From NCBI RefSeq assembly GCF_018885265.1, contig NZ_CP076538.1, positions 5,244,001-5,308,000 of the forward strand: a stretch of DNA of 64,000 nucleotides. The letters are read 5' to 3'. The translations under genes and the position numbers were made by a program. The notes below the pieces were generated by a model, which was not told where the DNA came from, did no database searches, and saw only the letters and a program-made list of their open reading frames with translations. This document shows positions 8,395 to 16,792 of this stretch, piece after piece (the first letter of the stretch is position 1; every line of letters starts with the position of its first letter). The stretch is from Amycolatopsis aidingensis (GTDB lineage: Bacteria > Actinomycetota > Actinomycetes > Mycobacteriales > Pseudonocardiaceae).

Positions 8395-9541
8395 GCTGAT
8401 GGAGGCACCAACCAGGTCCGCACCGGCGTCGGCCCGCCGGCCGCGGTCCGCGCTGCGCCTGGTTCGGCCGGTACTGTGGCTGGCCCTGCTGGTGGTACTG
8501 CTCGCGCTGCCGCTGTACCTGGAAGCCGCCTGGCTCAAAGCGGGCCAGTACATGATGCTCGGCGCGGTCGGGGCCATCGGACTGACCATGCTGATCGGCC
8601 AGGCGGGCCAGCTGTCCCTCGCGCACGCGTTCTTCCTGCTCGCCGGCGGCACCTCCTACACCGTGCTGTCCGGCCCCACCGGGGACGAGCGGGTGCTCGG
8701 CCTCGGCCTTGACCCCGGCCTGGCGCTGCTGGGCGCGGTAGCGATCAGCACCCTGCTCGGGCTCGCCTTCGCCCCGGTCGCCGGGCGGCTGCGCGGGATC
8801 TACCTCGGCGTGGCCTCGCTGTCCCTGGTCTTCCTCGGGCTGTACCTCGGGCAGGCCGCGGAGTCGCTCACCGGCGGCACCTCGACCGGGCGGCCACCGG
8901 CGAAGTTCGAGCTGTTCGGGTTCCCGTTCTCCAACGCGGGCCCGGAGATCGAACTGCTCGGCGTCCCGCTGCGCCAGGCCGAGCGGGTCTGGTACCTGTT
9001 CCTGGCGCTGACCGTGATCGCGTTCGTACTGGCCCGCGGCGCGATCCGGGGCCGCACCGGCCGGGCCTGGCGGGCGGTGCGGGACAACGAGGCCGCCGCC
9101 TCCGTGATGGGCGTGGGTGTCGCCCGCGCCAAGGCCGGAGCCTTCGCCGTGTCCTCGGCCTACGCCGGCCTGGCCGGGGTGATGACGGTGCTGTGGTTCG
9201 ACATTCTCAAGCCCGACGAGAGCGAGTTCGGCACCTACGGCATCAACACCTCCATTGCCTTCCTGGCCATGGTGATCATCGGAGGGCTCGGCTCGATCTC
9301 CGGGGCGCTGGTCGGGGCGCTGCTGGTGAACGGCCTGCCCCAGGTGCTCTCCCTGTACGCGGCCGATCTGGGCTGGTTCACCGGGACCGGGGACGGCGCG
9401 TTCACCCCGGCCCTGATCAGCTCCTTCGTCTACGGCGCCGCGATTGTGCTCGTCGTGCTCTTCGAACCCGGCGGACTCGCGGCGATCGGCCGCCGGATGA
9501 CGGACCTGCTGCGCACCACACACTCTGGAAAGGACCGGTGA
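8387..9541 (+). CDS. livM: Branched-chain amino acid-type ABC transporter, permease LivM
   Basis: 384 residues, starting at a GTG eight bases inside the livH end and preceded by GAGGGAGAG. About ten membrane segments; the LivM features GLTMLIGQAGQLSLAHAFF, the EAA-like loop DNEAAASVMGVGVARAK and MVIIGGLGSISGALVGA are present. Its first 35 residues are a basic cytosolic tail (RSAPASARRPRSALR) before the first membrane helix. Confidence 0.92.
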   Translation: MSELMEAPTRSAPASARRPRSALRLVRPVLWLALLVVLLALPLYLEAAWLKAGQYMMLGAVGAIGLTMLIGQAGQLSLAHAFFLLAGGTSYTVLSGPTGDERVLGLGLDPGLALLGAVAISTLLGLAFAPVAGRLRGIYLGVASLSLVFLGLYLGQAAESLTGGTSTGRPPAKFELFGFPFSNAGPEIELLGVPLRQAERVWYLFLALTVIAFVLARGAIRGRTGRAWRAVRDNEAAASVMGVGVARAKAGAFAVSSAYAGLAGVMTVLWFDILKPDESEFGTYGINTSIAFLAMVIIGGLGSISGALVGALLVNGLPQVLSLYAADLGWFTGTGDGAFTPALISSFVYGAAIVLVVLFEPGGLAAIGRRMTDLLRTTHSGKDR

Positions 9542-10791
9542 ACCGTATGAAGCGCCTACTCGCACTCACCTGCGCCGCCACGCTGCTGGCGGCGTGCAGC
9601 ACCAAGGGCGGGGACTCCGGGGGCGGGGGCACCGACGACGCTGGGGTGCGGACCGGCCTCGGCGTCACCGACTCGGAGATCACCCTCGGCGTGATGACCG
9701 ACAAGACCGGCGTGTTCAAGAACCTCGGCCTCGGCATCACCCAAGGCAACGAACTGTGGGTCGAGGACGTCAACGCCGAAGGTGGGGTCTGCGGCAGGCA
9801 GGTCCGGCTGGAACAGGTGGATCACGGTTACAAGGCCGATACGGCGAAGACCCTGTACCCGCAGATCGAGCCGAAGGTGCTCGGATTCGTGCAGCTGCTC
9901 GGATCCCCGATCACCGCCGCGCTCAAGCAGAATCTCGCCACCGACAAGGTGGTGGCCGCACCCGCGTCCTGGTCCTCGGAGCTGTTGGACAACCCGTACC
10001 TGATGATCGTCGGAACCACTTACGACGTGGAGATGATCGACGGACTTTCCTACCTGCGGGAGGAGGGCATGATCGCGGACGGGGACACCGTGGGGCATAT
10101 CTATATCGACGGTGAGTACGGCGCGAACGGGCTGCGCGGGGCCCGGTACTACGCCGAGCAGCACGACCTGGACCTGCGCGAGGTGAAGATCACCTCGACG
10201 GACAACGATCTGACCAATGTGGTCACCGGGTTCAAGGGCGAGGGGGTGAAGGCGATCCTGCTGACCACCTCGCCGACCCAGACCGGATCGGTGCTCGCCG
10301 CGAACAAGGCGCTCGGGCTGAACGTCCCGGTGCTGGGCAACAACCCGGTGTTCGACCCGGTGCTGCACTCCAGCCCGGCCGCAGGCGCGCTGGACAAGCT
10401 GTACGTGGTGGCCAGCAGCGTGCCGTTCTCGGCGGACATCCCGAAGGCGCAGGAGGTCGCCGAGAAGTACAAGGCCGCCTACAGCGAGCCGCCGAACGCG
10501 GGAGTCCCCTACGGTTACGCGGTCGCCGAGGTGTGGGGCACGGTGCTGGAGCGGGCCTGTGCGAACAAGGACCTGACCCGCGAGGGCGTGCAGGCCGCGC
10601 TCAAGCAGACCACCTCGGCCGAGACCGGTGACCTGGTGGCCCCGCTGGACTTCTCCGTCCCCGGTGCCCCGGCCACCCGGCAGGTGTACGTCGCCCAGCC
10701 GGACGCGGCCGCGGAAGGCGGGATGCGGTACGTCAAGCCGCTGTTCGAGGCCACGGAGGCCAAGGAGTACCGGGCCCCGCACCAGGAATGA
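9538..10791 (+). CDS. Branched-chain amino acid-type ABC transporter, substrate-binding lipoprotein
   Basis: 417 residues from a GTG overlapping the livM stop; an ATG three codons later is an equally likely start. MKRLLALTCAATLLAACS is a lipoprotein signal with lipobox LAAC, followed by a glycine-rich linker. The mature part is a type I periplasmic binding fold (Peripla_BP_6: ITLGVMTDKTGVFKNLG, YGANGLRGARYYAEQ, VPYGYAVAEVWG), as in LivJ and amide/urea-binding relatives. It closes the operon; a strong palindrome follows immediately and ends transcription. Confidence 0.9.
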   Translation: MNRMKRLLALTCAATLLAACSTKGGDSGGGGTDDAGVRTGLGVTDSEITLGVMTDKTGVFKNLGLGITQGNELWVEDVNAEGGVCGRQVRLEQVDHGYKADTAKTLYPQIEPKVLGFVQLLGSPITAALKQNLATDKVVAAPASWSSELLDNPYLMIVGTTYDVEMIDGLSYLREEGMIADGDTVGHIYIDGEYGANGLRGARYYAEQHDLDLREVKITSTDNDLTNVVTGFKGEGVKAILLTTSPTQTGSVLAANKALGLNVPVLGNNPVFDPVLHSSPAAGALDKLYVVASSVPFSADIPKAQEVAEKYKAAYSEPPNAGVPYGYAVAEVWGTVLERACANKDLTREGVQAALKQTTSAETGDLVAPLDFSVPGAPATRQVYVAQPDAAAEGGMRYVKPLFEATEAKEYRAPHQE

Positions 10792-10797
10792 ATGACC

Positions 10798-10839
10798 AGG
10801 CCGTTGCCCGCCCGGCTTCCGCCGCACGGGCAACGGCCT
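10798..10839. terminator. Bidirectional terminator hairpin between livJ-like gene and GH5 gene
   Basis: Perfect 13-bp arms AGGCCGTTGCCCG (10798-10810) and CGGGCAACGGCCT (10827-10839) with a 16-nt loop. It sits 6 bp after the binding-protein stop and touches the stop of the convergent GH5 gene, so it can serve both strands. Confidence 0.8.
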
Positions 10840-12683
10840 CAGCTCGTGCTCCGGCACAACAGTGCGTCCGGGTTCCCTGCGGGCGAGCCGAGGCGCCGGG
10901 TCCAGGCGACTCCGGCCACATAGGCGTCGCGGGCACACTGGCCCTTGTAATGACCGTGCGCGAAATCACCACCCGCGGCCGCCGGTGGGCGCGAATCGCC
11001 CCGGTCGAACCACACGACCTCCGACCGCTGCCCGAGCACCCCGCCGGAGCGCACGCACAACAGCGAGGACAAGTCCGCCCCGCGGAAGGCGTAGCCGGTG
11101 GCGAAATGCCCCTCCGGGCACTGGAACTTGGTGTAACCCGGCGCCCAGTCGGTGTCGACATGGCGCTCATCGGCCACCACCTGGTACCCGCCGCGCCACG
11201 GCGCACCGCCCCCGGCGTCGGAACACAGCCCGCGCCCACCGGTGTGGCCGAGCCCGACCAGCCGGAGCCCGTCCGGGCAGGCCGCCTTGCGGGCCCCGCG
11301 ATCCCAGTCCGGTTCGGCACGCATCCGCGCGGAACGCACGGCGTCCGCGTGGTCCGGAGCGAGCTGCCGCCAGCGGTCGGCAGGCCGGGCAGGCCCACGA
11401 GGCGCGGTGACCAGCCTGCGCCACGCGGCGGCCCGCCAGTCGTCCCCATCGTCGATGCTCATCCGGTTGCCCTCGGCATCCCAGTGCACCAGTGCCCAGC
11501 CGTTGCCTCGCCGGTCCTCGTGCCAGCCGACCAGCGGCCAGTAGGCGAAGCTCGTATCGCGGGCAATGAGAAAGTCGACCATGTTCGCGAACCACGCGCG
11601 CGCCTTGGGATCGGTCTCCTCCCTGCCGCCGACGCCGAACTCGCTGATCCACAGCGGCGCGGTGAAGTGTCGCCCCTGCTCGGTGACGAAGAACGCCTGC
11701 CGCTGCAGCACCTCGAACAACTCGGCGCGGGACAGGTCCTGGTAACGCGGGTCACTGGTCTCGCCGATGCCGGTGGCGCCGCTGTGCCGTGGGCCGGTGT
11801 AGCCGTAGAAATGCGCCGAGTACACCAGCTTGTCCGAGCGCACCAGCGTGTGCGAGAGGGTTCGGGCTGGTTCCAGGGTCGGCCGACCGTGCGGGAAGCC
11901 GTCCACCGGGAGACCGAACCAGTTGATCCCCTCGATGATGATCAACAGGTTCGGGTTGGCCTCGGTGAGGATGCGATCCGCGGCCAGCTGCGCCGCGGCG
12001 TGCCAGTCGTGCTCGTCCCCGCCGCCCCAGTTGGGATCGTCCAGCACGTCCCGGCGCACCTCGTTGTAGAGGTCCGCGCCGACCACCCGCGGGTTGTCCA
12101 CGTACCGGCGCGCCATCCGTAGCCAGTCGTTCACCCAGCGCTCGGTGGTCTGGCTGCTGTTCCAGCGCTCGTTCCCGTCCACCCCGCAGCACCACCTGGA
12201 GGTGTTGGTGTGGTTGTTCAGGATGACCGCGAAGCCCTCCGCGGTCAGCGCCTCGACCACGGCGTCGTACACCTGCAGCCGGGTGCGACCGCGCAGCTGC
12301 GGGTTTGCCGCCACCGCGGCGTCCGGGACCAGCGAGCCGTCCCGGATCATCTCGTTGGAGAACGGCAGCCGGACGCTGTTGATGCCCAGCTCGTGAAAAC
12401 TGTCCATGATCTCGCGCATCGGTGCCCGGTCGAGACCGAGCGGGATGCCGTTGCTCATCTCGCCCGCATGGTGGTTGGCCGGGTCGGCGCGATCACCACT
12501 GCCGGTCCAGGTGCCGCTGGCCCCGTGCCAGTTGCCGGACTTGAGTGTGAAGCGGTCACCGTCGGCATCGACGATATACCGGCCCTGGGTGCTGAGCGGC
12601 CCGGTCCAGCCGACGTCAGGTTGCCGCGCGGGCACGGCCAGTGACGTGGCGGCGGTCAGGACCGCCAGCAACGTTATGAACAT
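10839..12683 (-). CDS. Secreted glycoside hydrolase family 5 with cysteine-rich C-terminal domain
   Basis: 614 residues. A short hydrophobic signal (FITLLAVLTAATSLAVPA) precedes a GH5 TIM barrel: GINSVRLPFSNE, the acid/base glutamate in DLYNE (E208), HFYGY near 293, and the nucleophile in WISEFG (E348). The barrel ends near residue 440. Residues about 455-614 form a separate domain with six evenly spread cysteines (AACPDG, GLCSDA, FQCPEG, LLCVRS, GQCARD, LLCRST), plausibly disulfide-linked and carbohydrate-binding; I do not recognise a family. GH5 enzymes cut beta-glucans, mannans or similar polymers; substrate is not determined. ATG start; upstream intergenic region holds a terminator hairpin. 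Confidence 0.85.
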   Translation of the reverse strand: MFITLLAVLTAATSLAVPARQPDVGWTGPLSTQGRYIVDADGDRFTLKSGNWHGASGTWTGSGDRADPANHHAGEMSNGIPLGLDRAPMREIMDSFHELGINSVRLPFSNEMIRDGSLVPDAAVAANPQLRGRTRLQVYDAVVEALTAEGFAVILNNHTNTSRWCCGVDGNERWNSSQTTERWVNDWLRMARRYVDNPRVVGADLYNEVRRDVLDDPNWGGGDEHDWHAAAQLAADRILTEANPNLLIIIEGINWFGLPVDGFPHGRPTLEPARTLSHTLVRSDKLVYSAHFYGYTGPRHSGATGIGETSDPRYQDLSRAELFEVLQRQAFFVTEQGRHFTAPLWISEFGVGGREETDPKARAWFANMVDFLIARDTSFAYWPLVGWHEDRRGNGWALVHWDAEGNRMSIDDGDDWRAAAWRRLVTAPRGPARPADRWRQLAPDHADAVRSARMRAEPDWDRGARKAACPDGLRLVGLGHTGGRGLCSDAGGGAPWRGGYQVVADERHVDTDWAPGYTKFQCPEGHFATGYAFRGADLSSLLCVRSGGVLGQRSEVVWFDRGDSRPPAAAGGDFAHGHYKGQCARDAYVAGVAWTRRLGSPAGNPDALLCRSTS

Positions 12684-12762
12684 CCTTCACATTTTGACCG
12701 CGGCCGGCCCCCGGCGACAAGGTCCGGACGGCGGAAACGGGAGCCGGGATGGACTCGGAATC

Positions 12763-12805
12763 GGAGTCCTGGTGCGGCGCCCCTGCTGCGCCACACCAGG
12801 ACTCC
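12763..12805. terminator. Strong hairpin, probable terminator
   Basis: Arms 12763-12780 and 12788-12805 are complementary over 18 positions with a single mismatch, around a 7-nt loop (CCCTGCT). There is no U-tract, as is usual for actinomycete terminators. It lies downstream of the leftward membrane-protein gene and upstream of GH5, so it would insulate GH5 from read-through. Confidence 0.55.
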
Positions 12806-13121
12806 TTCAGTTGCCGGGCGCAAACCAACGGCCCGGCTGGCTGAGCAGCGGCAAGTCCGATCCTCGCACGACTCGCCGCTGGACGCTTCGGTGGCCACCG
12901 TCGCACGACCGGGTGGTTGCCGCCACCGCGGACCGCGGCGACGGACCAGTGTGGTGAATCGGTTTCGACAGTAAGAATATCGGACCACGCGGTCAACGTG
13001 CGGTTCACCAGGCGGACCGCGGCCGCACTCCGGGATGGACGGTGCCCGGCCCGCGGCGGACCACCACACCGGGCCACTCGTTCGAGTGAAGCTTCCGGCC
13101 TTTCCGCGCCATCAGTTCAAA

Positions 13122-13137
13122 TCGAATATGTGTTCGA
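13122..13137 (+). promoter_or_regulatory. LexA (SOS) box-like site
   Basis: TCGAATATGTGTTCGA differs at one position from the actinobacterial LexA consensus TCGAAC-N4-GTTCGA. It is followed 2 bases later by TACACT, a plausible -10, and an ATG at 13151. No recognisable SOS gene follows; only an 18-codon frame. Confidence 0.55.
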
Positions 13138-13232
13138 GTACACTGAGGTCATGTTCCCGACATCCTCGGGCCCGCGTTCCGGCATTCTTCTCTCCGAAAT
13201 AGATTGACCGAGGGGTATACGCCCCGGCACGG

Positions 13233-13694
13233 TCAGCGAAGAAGGTCGTCGTTTACGCCGGACCCGGGCCACCCCCAACCGGAGGCGTTCATCATGAACA
13301 CAACCGCACCGGCCAACGCGACCGCGACCGCCAGCAGCCCCAGATATGTACCGCCACGGGCCAGGCTTTCGCCACCCCCCGGACGCGCTCCGGCGACCAT
13401 TCCGAAAATGACCGCGAGTGTGCCCGCGGGCAGCACGGCGAACCACAGCGCGCCGAGCACCAACGCGAAGACAATGGTGACCAGGGAATGCGGCATCGTC
13501 CCTGGCATCCAGGGCAGCACGAACAGCCAGGCGCCCCACGTCGACAAAGCCAGCACCAGGCCAACGGCACCGATCGACAGGGAGGCGATGGCCAGCCCCC
13601 GGCGGGGCCGCTCGGCAGGGGCTGTGGCCTTCGGATCGTCCGTGTTCTCGGTGTTCCCGATGTTCCCCGTGTTCTCGGTGCTGGATGGCTGCAC
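13233..13694 (-). CDS. Small membrane protein, DUF4190-like
   Basis: 153 residues from a GTG with GGGGAGG five bases upstream. The first 30 residues are hydrophilic with a short repeat (TGNIGNTENT). Then RRGLAIASLSIGAVGLVLAL begins a set of three to four membrane helices; this entry sequence and the small size resemble DUF4190 membrane proteins of actinomycetes. Function unknown. It faces away from the cupin gene across a region with a 68-bp direct repeat. Confidence 0.65.
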   Translation of the reverse strand: MQPSSTENTGNIGNTENTDDPKATAPAERPRRGLAIASLSIGAVGLVLALSTWGAWLFVLPWMPGTMPHSLVTIVFALVLGALWFAVLPAGTLAVIFGMVAGARPGGGESLARGGTYLGLLAVAVALAGAVVFMMNASGWGWPGSGVNDDLLR

Positions 13695-13796
13695 TGGTCC
13701 TCCCCGATCCGTGACGGCTCGTCGTTACGATCGATATCGTGCCCGATCAGGTATTCCTCCGACACGTCCCGGCGCGGGCCGGCGACCTCCCCCACG

Positions 13797-13978
13797 AAGG
13801 CGACCACCACGACCAACTCCAAGCCCGTCCGAGCCGACCGTGCCGCGAGTCGGAAACAGACACTCGCGCGGCGAAGCCCACGGACGGCGAGGCCGGGCGC
13901 ACACCCCACCAAGGCGACCACCACGACCAACTCCAAGCCCGTCCGAGCCGACCGTGCCGCGAGTTGGAAACAGACACT
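13797..13978. repeat. Two 68-bp direct repeats in a divergent promoter region
   Basis: 13797-13864 and 13911-13978 are identical at 67 of 68 positions (the one difference is C/T at 13851/13965), 114 bp apart. The second copy ends 8 bp before the cupin start codon, so it covers that gene's ribosome-binding region. The 46-bp spacer is not repeated. Confidence 0.85.
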
Positions 13979-13985
13979 GAGCCGT

Positions 13986-14507
13986 ATGGAAACCAGTGAG
14001 CTCTCGGTGGCCGCGGTGGCTGAGTTGTACGGGCTGGAGCCGCTGCCGGTCGAGGGCGGGCTGTTCCGGCGGACCTGGGCGGGTCCGATGGATGCCGACG
14101 GCCGGCCCGCGGGGTCGGCGATCCTGGCCCTGTTCGCCGCGGAGGACGAGTTGTTCTCCGCACTGCACCGGCTGCCGCTGGACGAGGTCTGGCACTTCTA
14201 CCTCGGCGACCCACTCGAACTGCTGCTGCTCGAACCGAGCGGTGCGGCCAGGATCGAGCTGCTCGGCCAGGACGTCCTGGCCGGCCAGCGGGTCCAGCTG
14301 ACGGTTCCCGCGGGCACCTGGATGGGCGCGCAGGTGGCACCGGGTGGGCGCTGGTCGCTCTGCGGGACCACCATGGCGCCGGGGTTCGTCCCCGAGGACT
14401 ACGAGGGCGGCGACCTGGACACCCTGCTCGCCGCGTACCCGGACGCCGCCGAACGAATCCGCGCGCTGTGCCGCAGCGAGGCGCCGCTGCGGATGCCGAG
14501 GGAGTGA
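13986..14507 (+). CDS. Cupin superfamily protein, DUF985 (Cupin_5)
   Basis: 173 residues. Sequence features EGGLFRRTW, SAILALF, LHRLPLDEVWHFYLGDPLELLLL, VPAGTWMGAQ and LCGTTMAPGFVPEDYE are the conserved blocks of the DUF985 cupin family (single beta-barrel, putative metal site formed by H, E and H). Family function is not settled; sugar-related binding has been suggested for structural members. The SDR gene starts 22 bp after its stop, so the two are probably co-transcribed. Confidence 0.85.
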   Translation: METSELSVAAVAELYGLEPLPVEGGLFRRTWAGPMDADGRPAGSAILALFAAEDELFSALHRLPLDEVWHFYLGDPLELLLLEPSGAARIELLGQDVLAGQRVQLTVPAGTWMGAQVAPGGRWSLCGTTMAPGFVPEDYEGGDLDTLLAAYPDAAERIRALCRSEAPLRMPRE

Positions 14508-14529
14508 GACCGACCGAGAGGAGTTCTGT

Positions 14530-15300
14530 ATGCCGGATGTCTCGCTGCCCGACCTCAGCGGCATCGTCGCCGTGGTCACCGGCGCCAGCGGGCAGGTCGG
14601 GCACGGTATCGCGCTGCGGTTCGCGCAGGCCGGTGCCGCCGTGGTGGCGCACTACCACCGCGACCAGGCGAGCGCCGAGAACCTGGTGCACCGGCTGCGG
14701 GAGACCGGAGCCGCGGCGTTGGCCGTGTCCGCGGACCTGAGCGAGGAACGGGAGTGCCATCGGCTCGTCGCGGCCGCGGTGGACTGGGGCGGGAAGCTGG
14801 ACGCGCTGGTCAACAACGCCGGGGTGCAGCCGGTGCAGGAGCTGGCTGGGATGTCCGTAGCGGACTGGCGAGCGGTGGTGGACACCAATCTGACCAGCGC
14901 CTTCTGCTGCACACAGGCGGCGGCCGACGCGATGCGGGCGAGCGGCGGAACGGTCACCCACATCGCGTCCATCGAGGCCACCCAGCCCGCCACCGGCCAT
15001 GCGCACTACACCGCCTCCAAGGCGGCGCTGGTGATGCACGCGCGCAACGCCGCGCTGGAGTACGGGCCGCACGGCATCCGGGTGAACGCTGTCTCGCCCG
15101 GGCTGATCCACCGCCCCGGCCTCGAGCAGGCCTGGCCCGAGGGGGTGCGGCGCTGGGAACAGGCGGCGCCGTTGACCCGGCTCGGGCGAGCCGAGGACAT
15201 CGGCAACGCCTGCGTTTTCCTCGCCTCCCCGATGGCGGAGTGGATCAGTGGGCACAACCTGGTGGTGGACGGCGGCGTCGGCGCCCACCCGACCTGGTGA
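14530..15300 (+). CDS. Short-chain dehydrogenase/reductase
   Basis: 256 residues, ATG preceded by GAGAGGAG. Classical SDR motifs: TGASGQVGHG cofactor loop, NNAG, catalytic Ser in IASIE, YTASK (Tyr and Lys), and the C-terminal VDGGVG. Probably an NAD(P)-dependent oxidoreductase of a sugar or small alcohol; substrate not evident. Follows the cupin gene in the same direction. Confidence 0.88.
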   Translation: MPDVSLPDLSGIVAVVTGASGQVGHGIALRFAQAGAAVVAHYHRDQASAENLVHRLRETGAAALAVSADLSEERECHRLVAAAVDWGGKLDALVNNAGVQPVQELAGMSVADWRAVVDTNLTSAFCCTQAAADAMRASGGTVTHIASIEATQPATGHAHYTASKAALVMHARNAALEYGPHGIRVNAVSPGLIHRPGLEQAWPEGVRRWEQAAPLTRLGRAEDIGNACVFLASPMAEWISGHNLVVDGGVGAHPTW

Positions 15301-15532
15301 GGCATCAGGCTGTGTTCGAGGAAGACGCACACGTATCACCTCAGGCAACCACCGTCTTCAACCGCGCCTAGGCCAGTGCCCCGAAGAACGCCCGGAGCGG
15401 CCGGGGCCGGCGCCGCACCCCGGCGAGCTGAACTGGCACTGGCGGACCGCGGACTGACCGGACTCCGTTTGGTCACAGAAAAACGCTGTTGGGTGACTGC
15501 GCGTGCCCGGCTGGTTCGGAAAGGTCTTCCGC

Positions 15533-16693
15533 ATGGGAACTCCACGCTCAGTACGCCCGGTCGCGATGATCGCCCTCTGCTGCGCGGTACTGGCCGCCGT
15601 CTGCACCACGCCGCCCGCGCAGGCCGGGGCGCGGCCGCAGCCGGCGGTGCGCCTGGTGGGCGAGTCGATCGTCCCGCACCAGTTGCGGTTCCTCGGCACC
15701 ACCGTCGGCGGGCTCTCCGGCATCGACCGCGACCCCTACACCGGGGAGTACGTGCTGATCAGCGACGACCGCTCCTACCAGCAACCTGCCCGGTTCTACA
15801 CCGCGCGGATCGACGTGGACGCGGGCGGGGTACACGGTGTCACCTTCACCGGAACCCACCCGCTACGTCGGCCGGACGGCGGTACCTACCCACCGCCCAC
15901 CGCCAAGGACGGCAACGCCATCGACCCGGAGGAGATCAGGGTCGATCCGTGGACCGGGCACTACTGGTGGAGCCAGGAAGGCAACCGGCCGAAGGGGCAG
16001 GACCCGGCGGAGCCGCTGATCCAGCCGTCCATCGAGTTCAGCGCACGTTACGGCAGGCACGTCGGCAGCCTCCCGCTGCCGCGGCACTACCGGATCTCCC
16101 GGCACGAGCACGGTCCGCGCCGCAACCTCGCGCTGGAGGCGATCACTTTCAGTCAAGGCGGTTCGGTATTGACCACCGCACTGGAGGGTCCGTTGCTGCA
16201 GGACGGACCGGAACCGACCACCGAGCGCGGCGCGCTGGCCAGGGTGACCAGGCAGGAGCGGACCGGCGAGGTGCTGGACCAGTTCGCCTACCCACTGGAA
16301 CCGCTGTTCGCCGAGCCGGATCCCACCAGCCCCTGGAACCCGGACACCGGGGTGCCCGCGATCCTCGCCCACCCGGACCACCCGTTGCGCTATCTGGTGC
16401 TGGAACGCAGCTACGTGCCGGGCGCCGGGTTCAAGGTACGGCTGTTCGAGGCGGACATCCGGGGCGCAACCGAGGTCCAGGACCGGCACTCGCTCAGCAC
16501 CGAGCCGGTCCGGCCGATGCGCAAGCGGTTGCTCGCCGACCTGCACGATCTCGATCTATCCACTGTGGACAATATCGAGGGGATGACCTGGGGACCGGAA
16601 CTGCCCGGTGGCGAGCGCACCCTGCTGCTCATCAGCGATGACAACTTCAGCCCGGAGGAGGTCACCCAGGTGGTCGCGCTCGGCCTGCGCTGA
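15533..16693 (+). CDS. Secreted esterase-like/phytase-like beta-propeller protein
   Basis: 386 residues from an ATG 8 bases after GGAAAGG; an upstream in-frame GTG at 15503 would add ten residues. Signal peptide VAMIALCCAVLAAVCTTPPAQA. The mature protein has the features of the phytase-like family (PF13449): GTTVGGLSGIDRD, YVLISDDRS, IDPEEIRVDP, NLALEAITFS, DLSTVDNIEGMTWGP and TLLLISDDNF. Members are often annotated as esterase-like phytase; enzymatic role is unproven. Stands alone between the SDR and the glycan block. Confidence 0.85.
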   Translation: MGTPRSVRPVAMIALCCAVLAAVCTTPPAQAGARPQPAVRLVGESIVPHQLRFLGTTVGGLSGIDRDPYTGEYVLISDDRSYQQPARFYTARIDVDAGGVHGVTFTGTHPLRRPDGGTYPPPTAKDGNAIDPEEIRVDPWTGHYWWSQEGNRPKGQDPAEPLIQPSIEFSARYGRHVGSLPLPRHYRISRHEHGPRRNLALEAITFSQGGSVLTTALEGPLLQDGPEPTTERGALARVTRQERTGEVLDQFAYPLEPLFAEPDPTSPWNPDTGVPAILAHPDHPLRYLVLERSYVPGAGFKVRLFEADIRGATEVQDRHSLSTEPVRPMRKRLLADLHDLDLSTVDNIEGMTWGPELPGGERTLLLISDDNFSPEEVTQVVALGLR

Positions 16694-16706
16694 CCACAGG
16701 TCGCAT

Positions 16707-16782
16707 CCCTCGCCGGCCTGTAACGGTGAGCCCGTCGGCAGCGAATCAGAAGGCAGCCGCAGCCGGCCCGCTCCGGCGAGGG
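16707..16782 (+). other. Long-range inverted repeat touching the ribosome site of the oxidoreductase gene
   Basis: CCCTCGCCGG (16707-16716) is perfectly complementary to CCGGCGAGGG (16773-16782). The right arm overlaps the start of the GGAGGAG ribosome site at 16781-16787. It could be a long-loop terminator of the phytase-like gene or an mRNA structure that limits translation of the next gene. Confidence 0.35.
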
Positions 16783-16792
16783 AGGAGACACG

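Larger units (their letters stand above)
12684..13232. other. 549-bp intergenic region without a convincing gene
   Basis: Between the GH5 start and the end of the membrane-protein gene. It holds an 18-bp-arm hairpin (12763-12805) and a LexA-type box (13122-13137) with a very short frame (13151-13207, 18 residues) downstream. The longer frames here have no recognisable product and no codon bias typical of genes. The 13080-13200 part has lower GC than its surroundings. Confidence 0.5.

Noticed and set aside
12917-13207. 96-codon frame in the intergenic region
   Set aside because: No recognisable domain, poor codon pattern and no ribosome site; only its last 18 codons follow a plausible promoter.
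13292-13936. Long minus-strand frame through the direct repeat
   Set aside because: Repeat sequences keep frames open in several directions; the frame lies antisense and out of phase with the supported genes.
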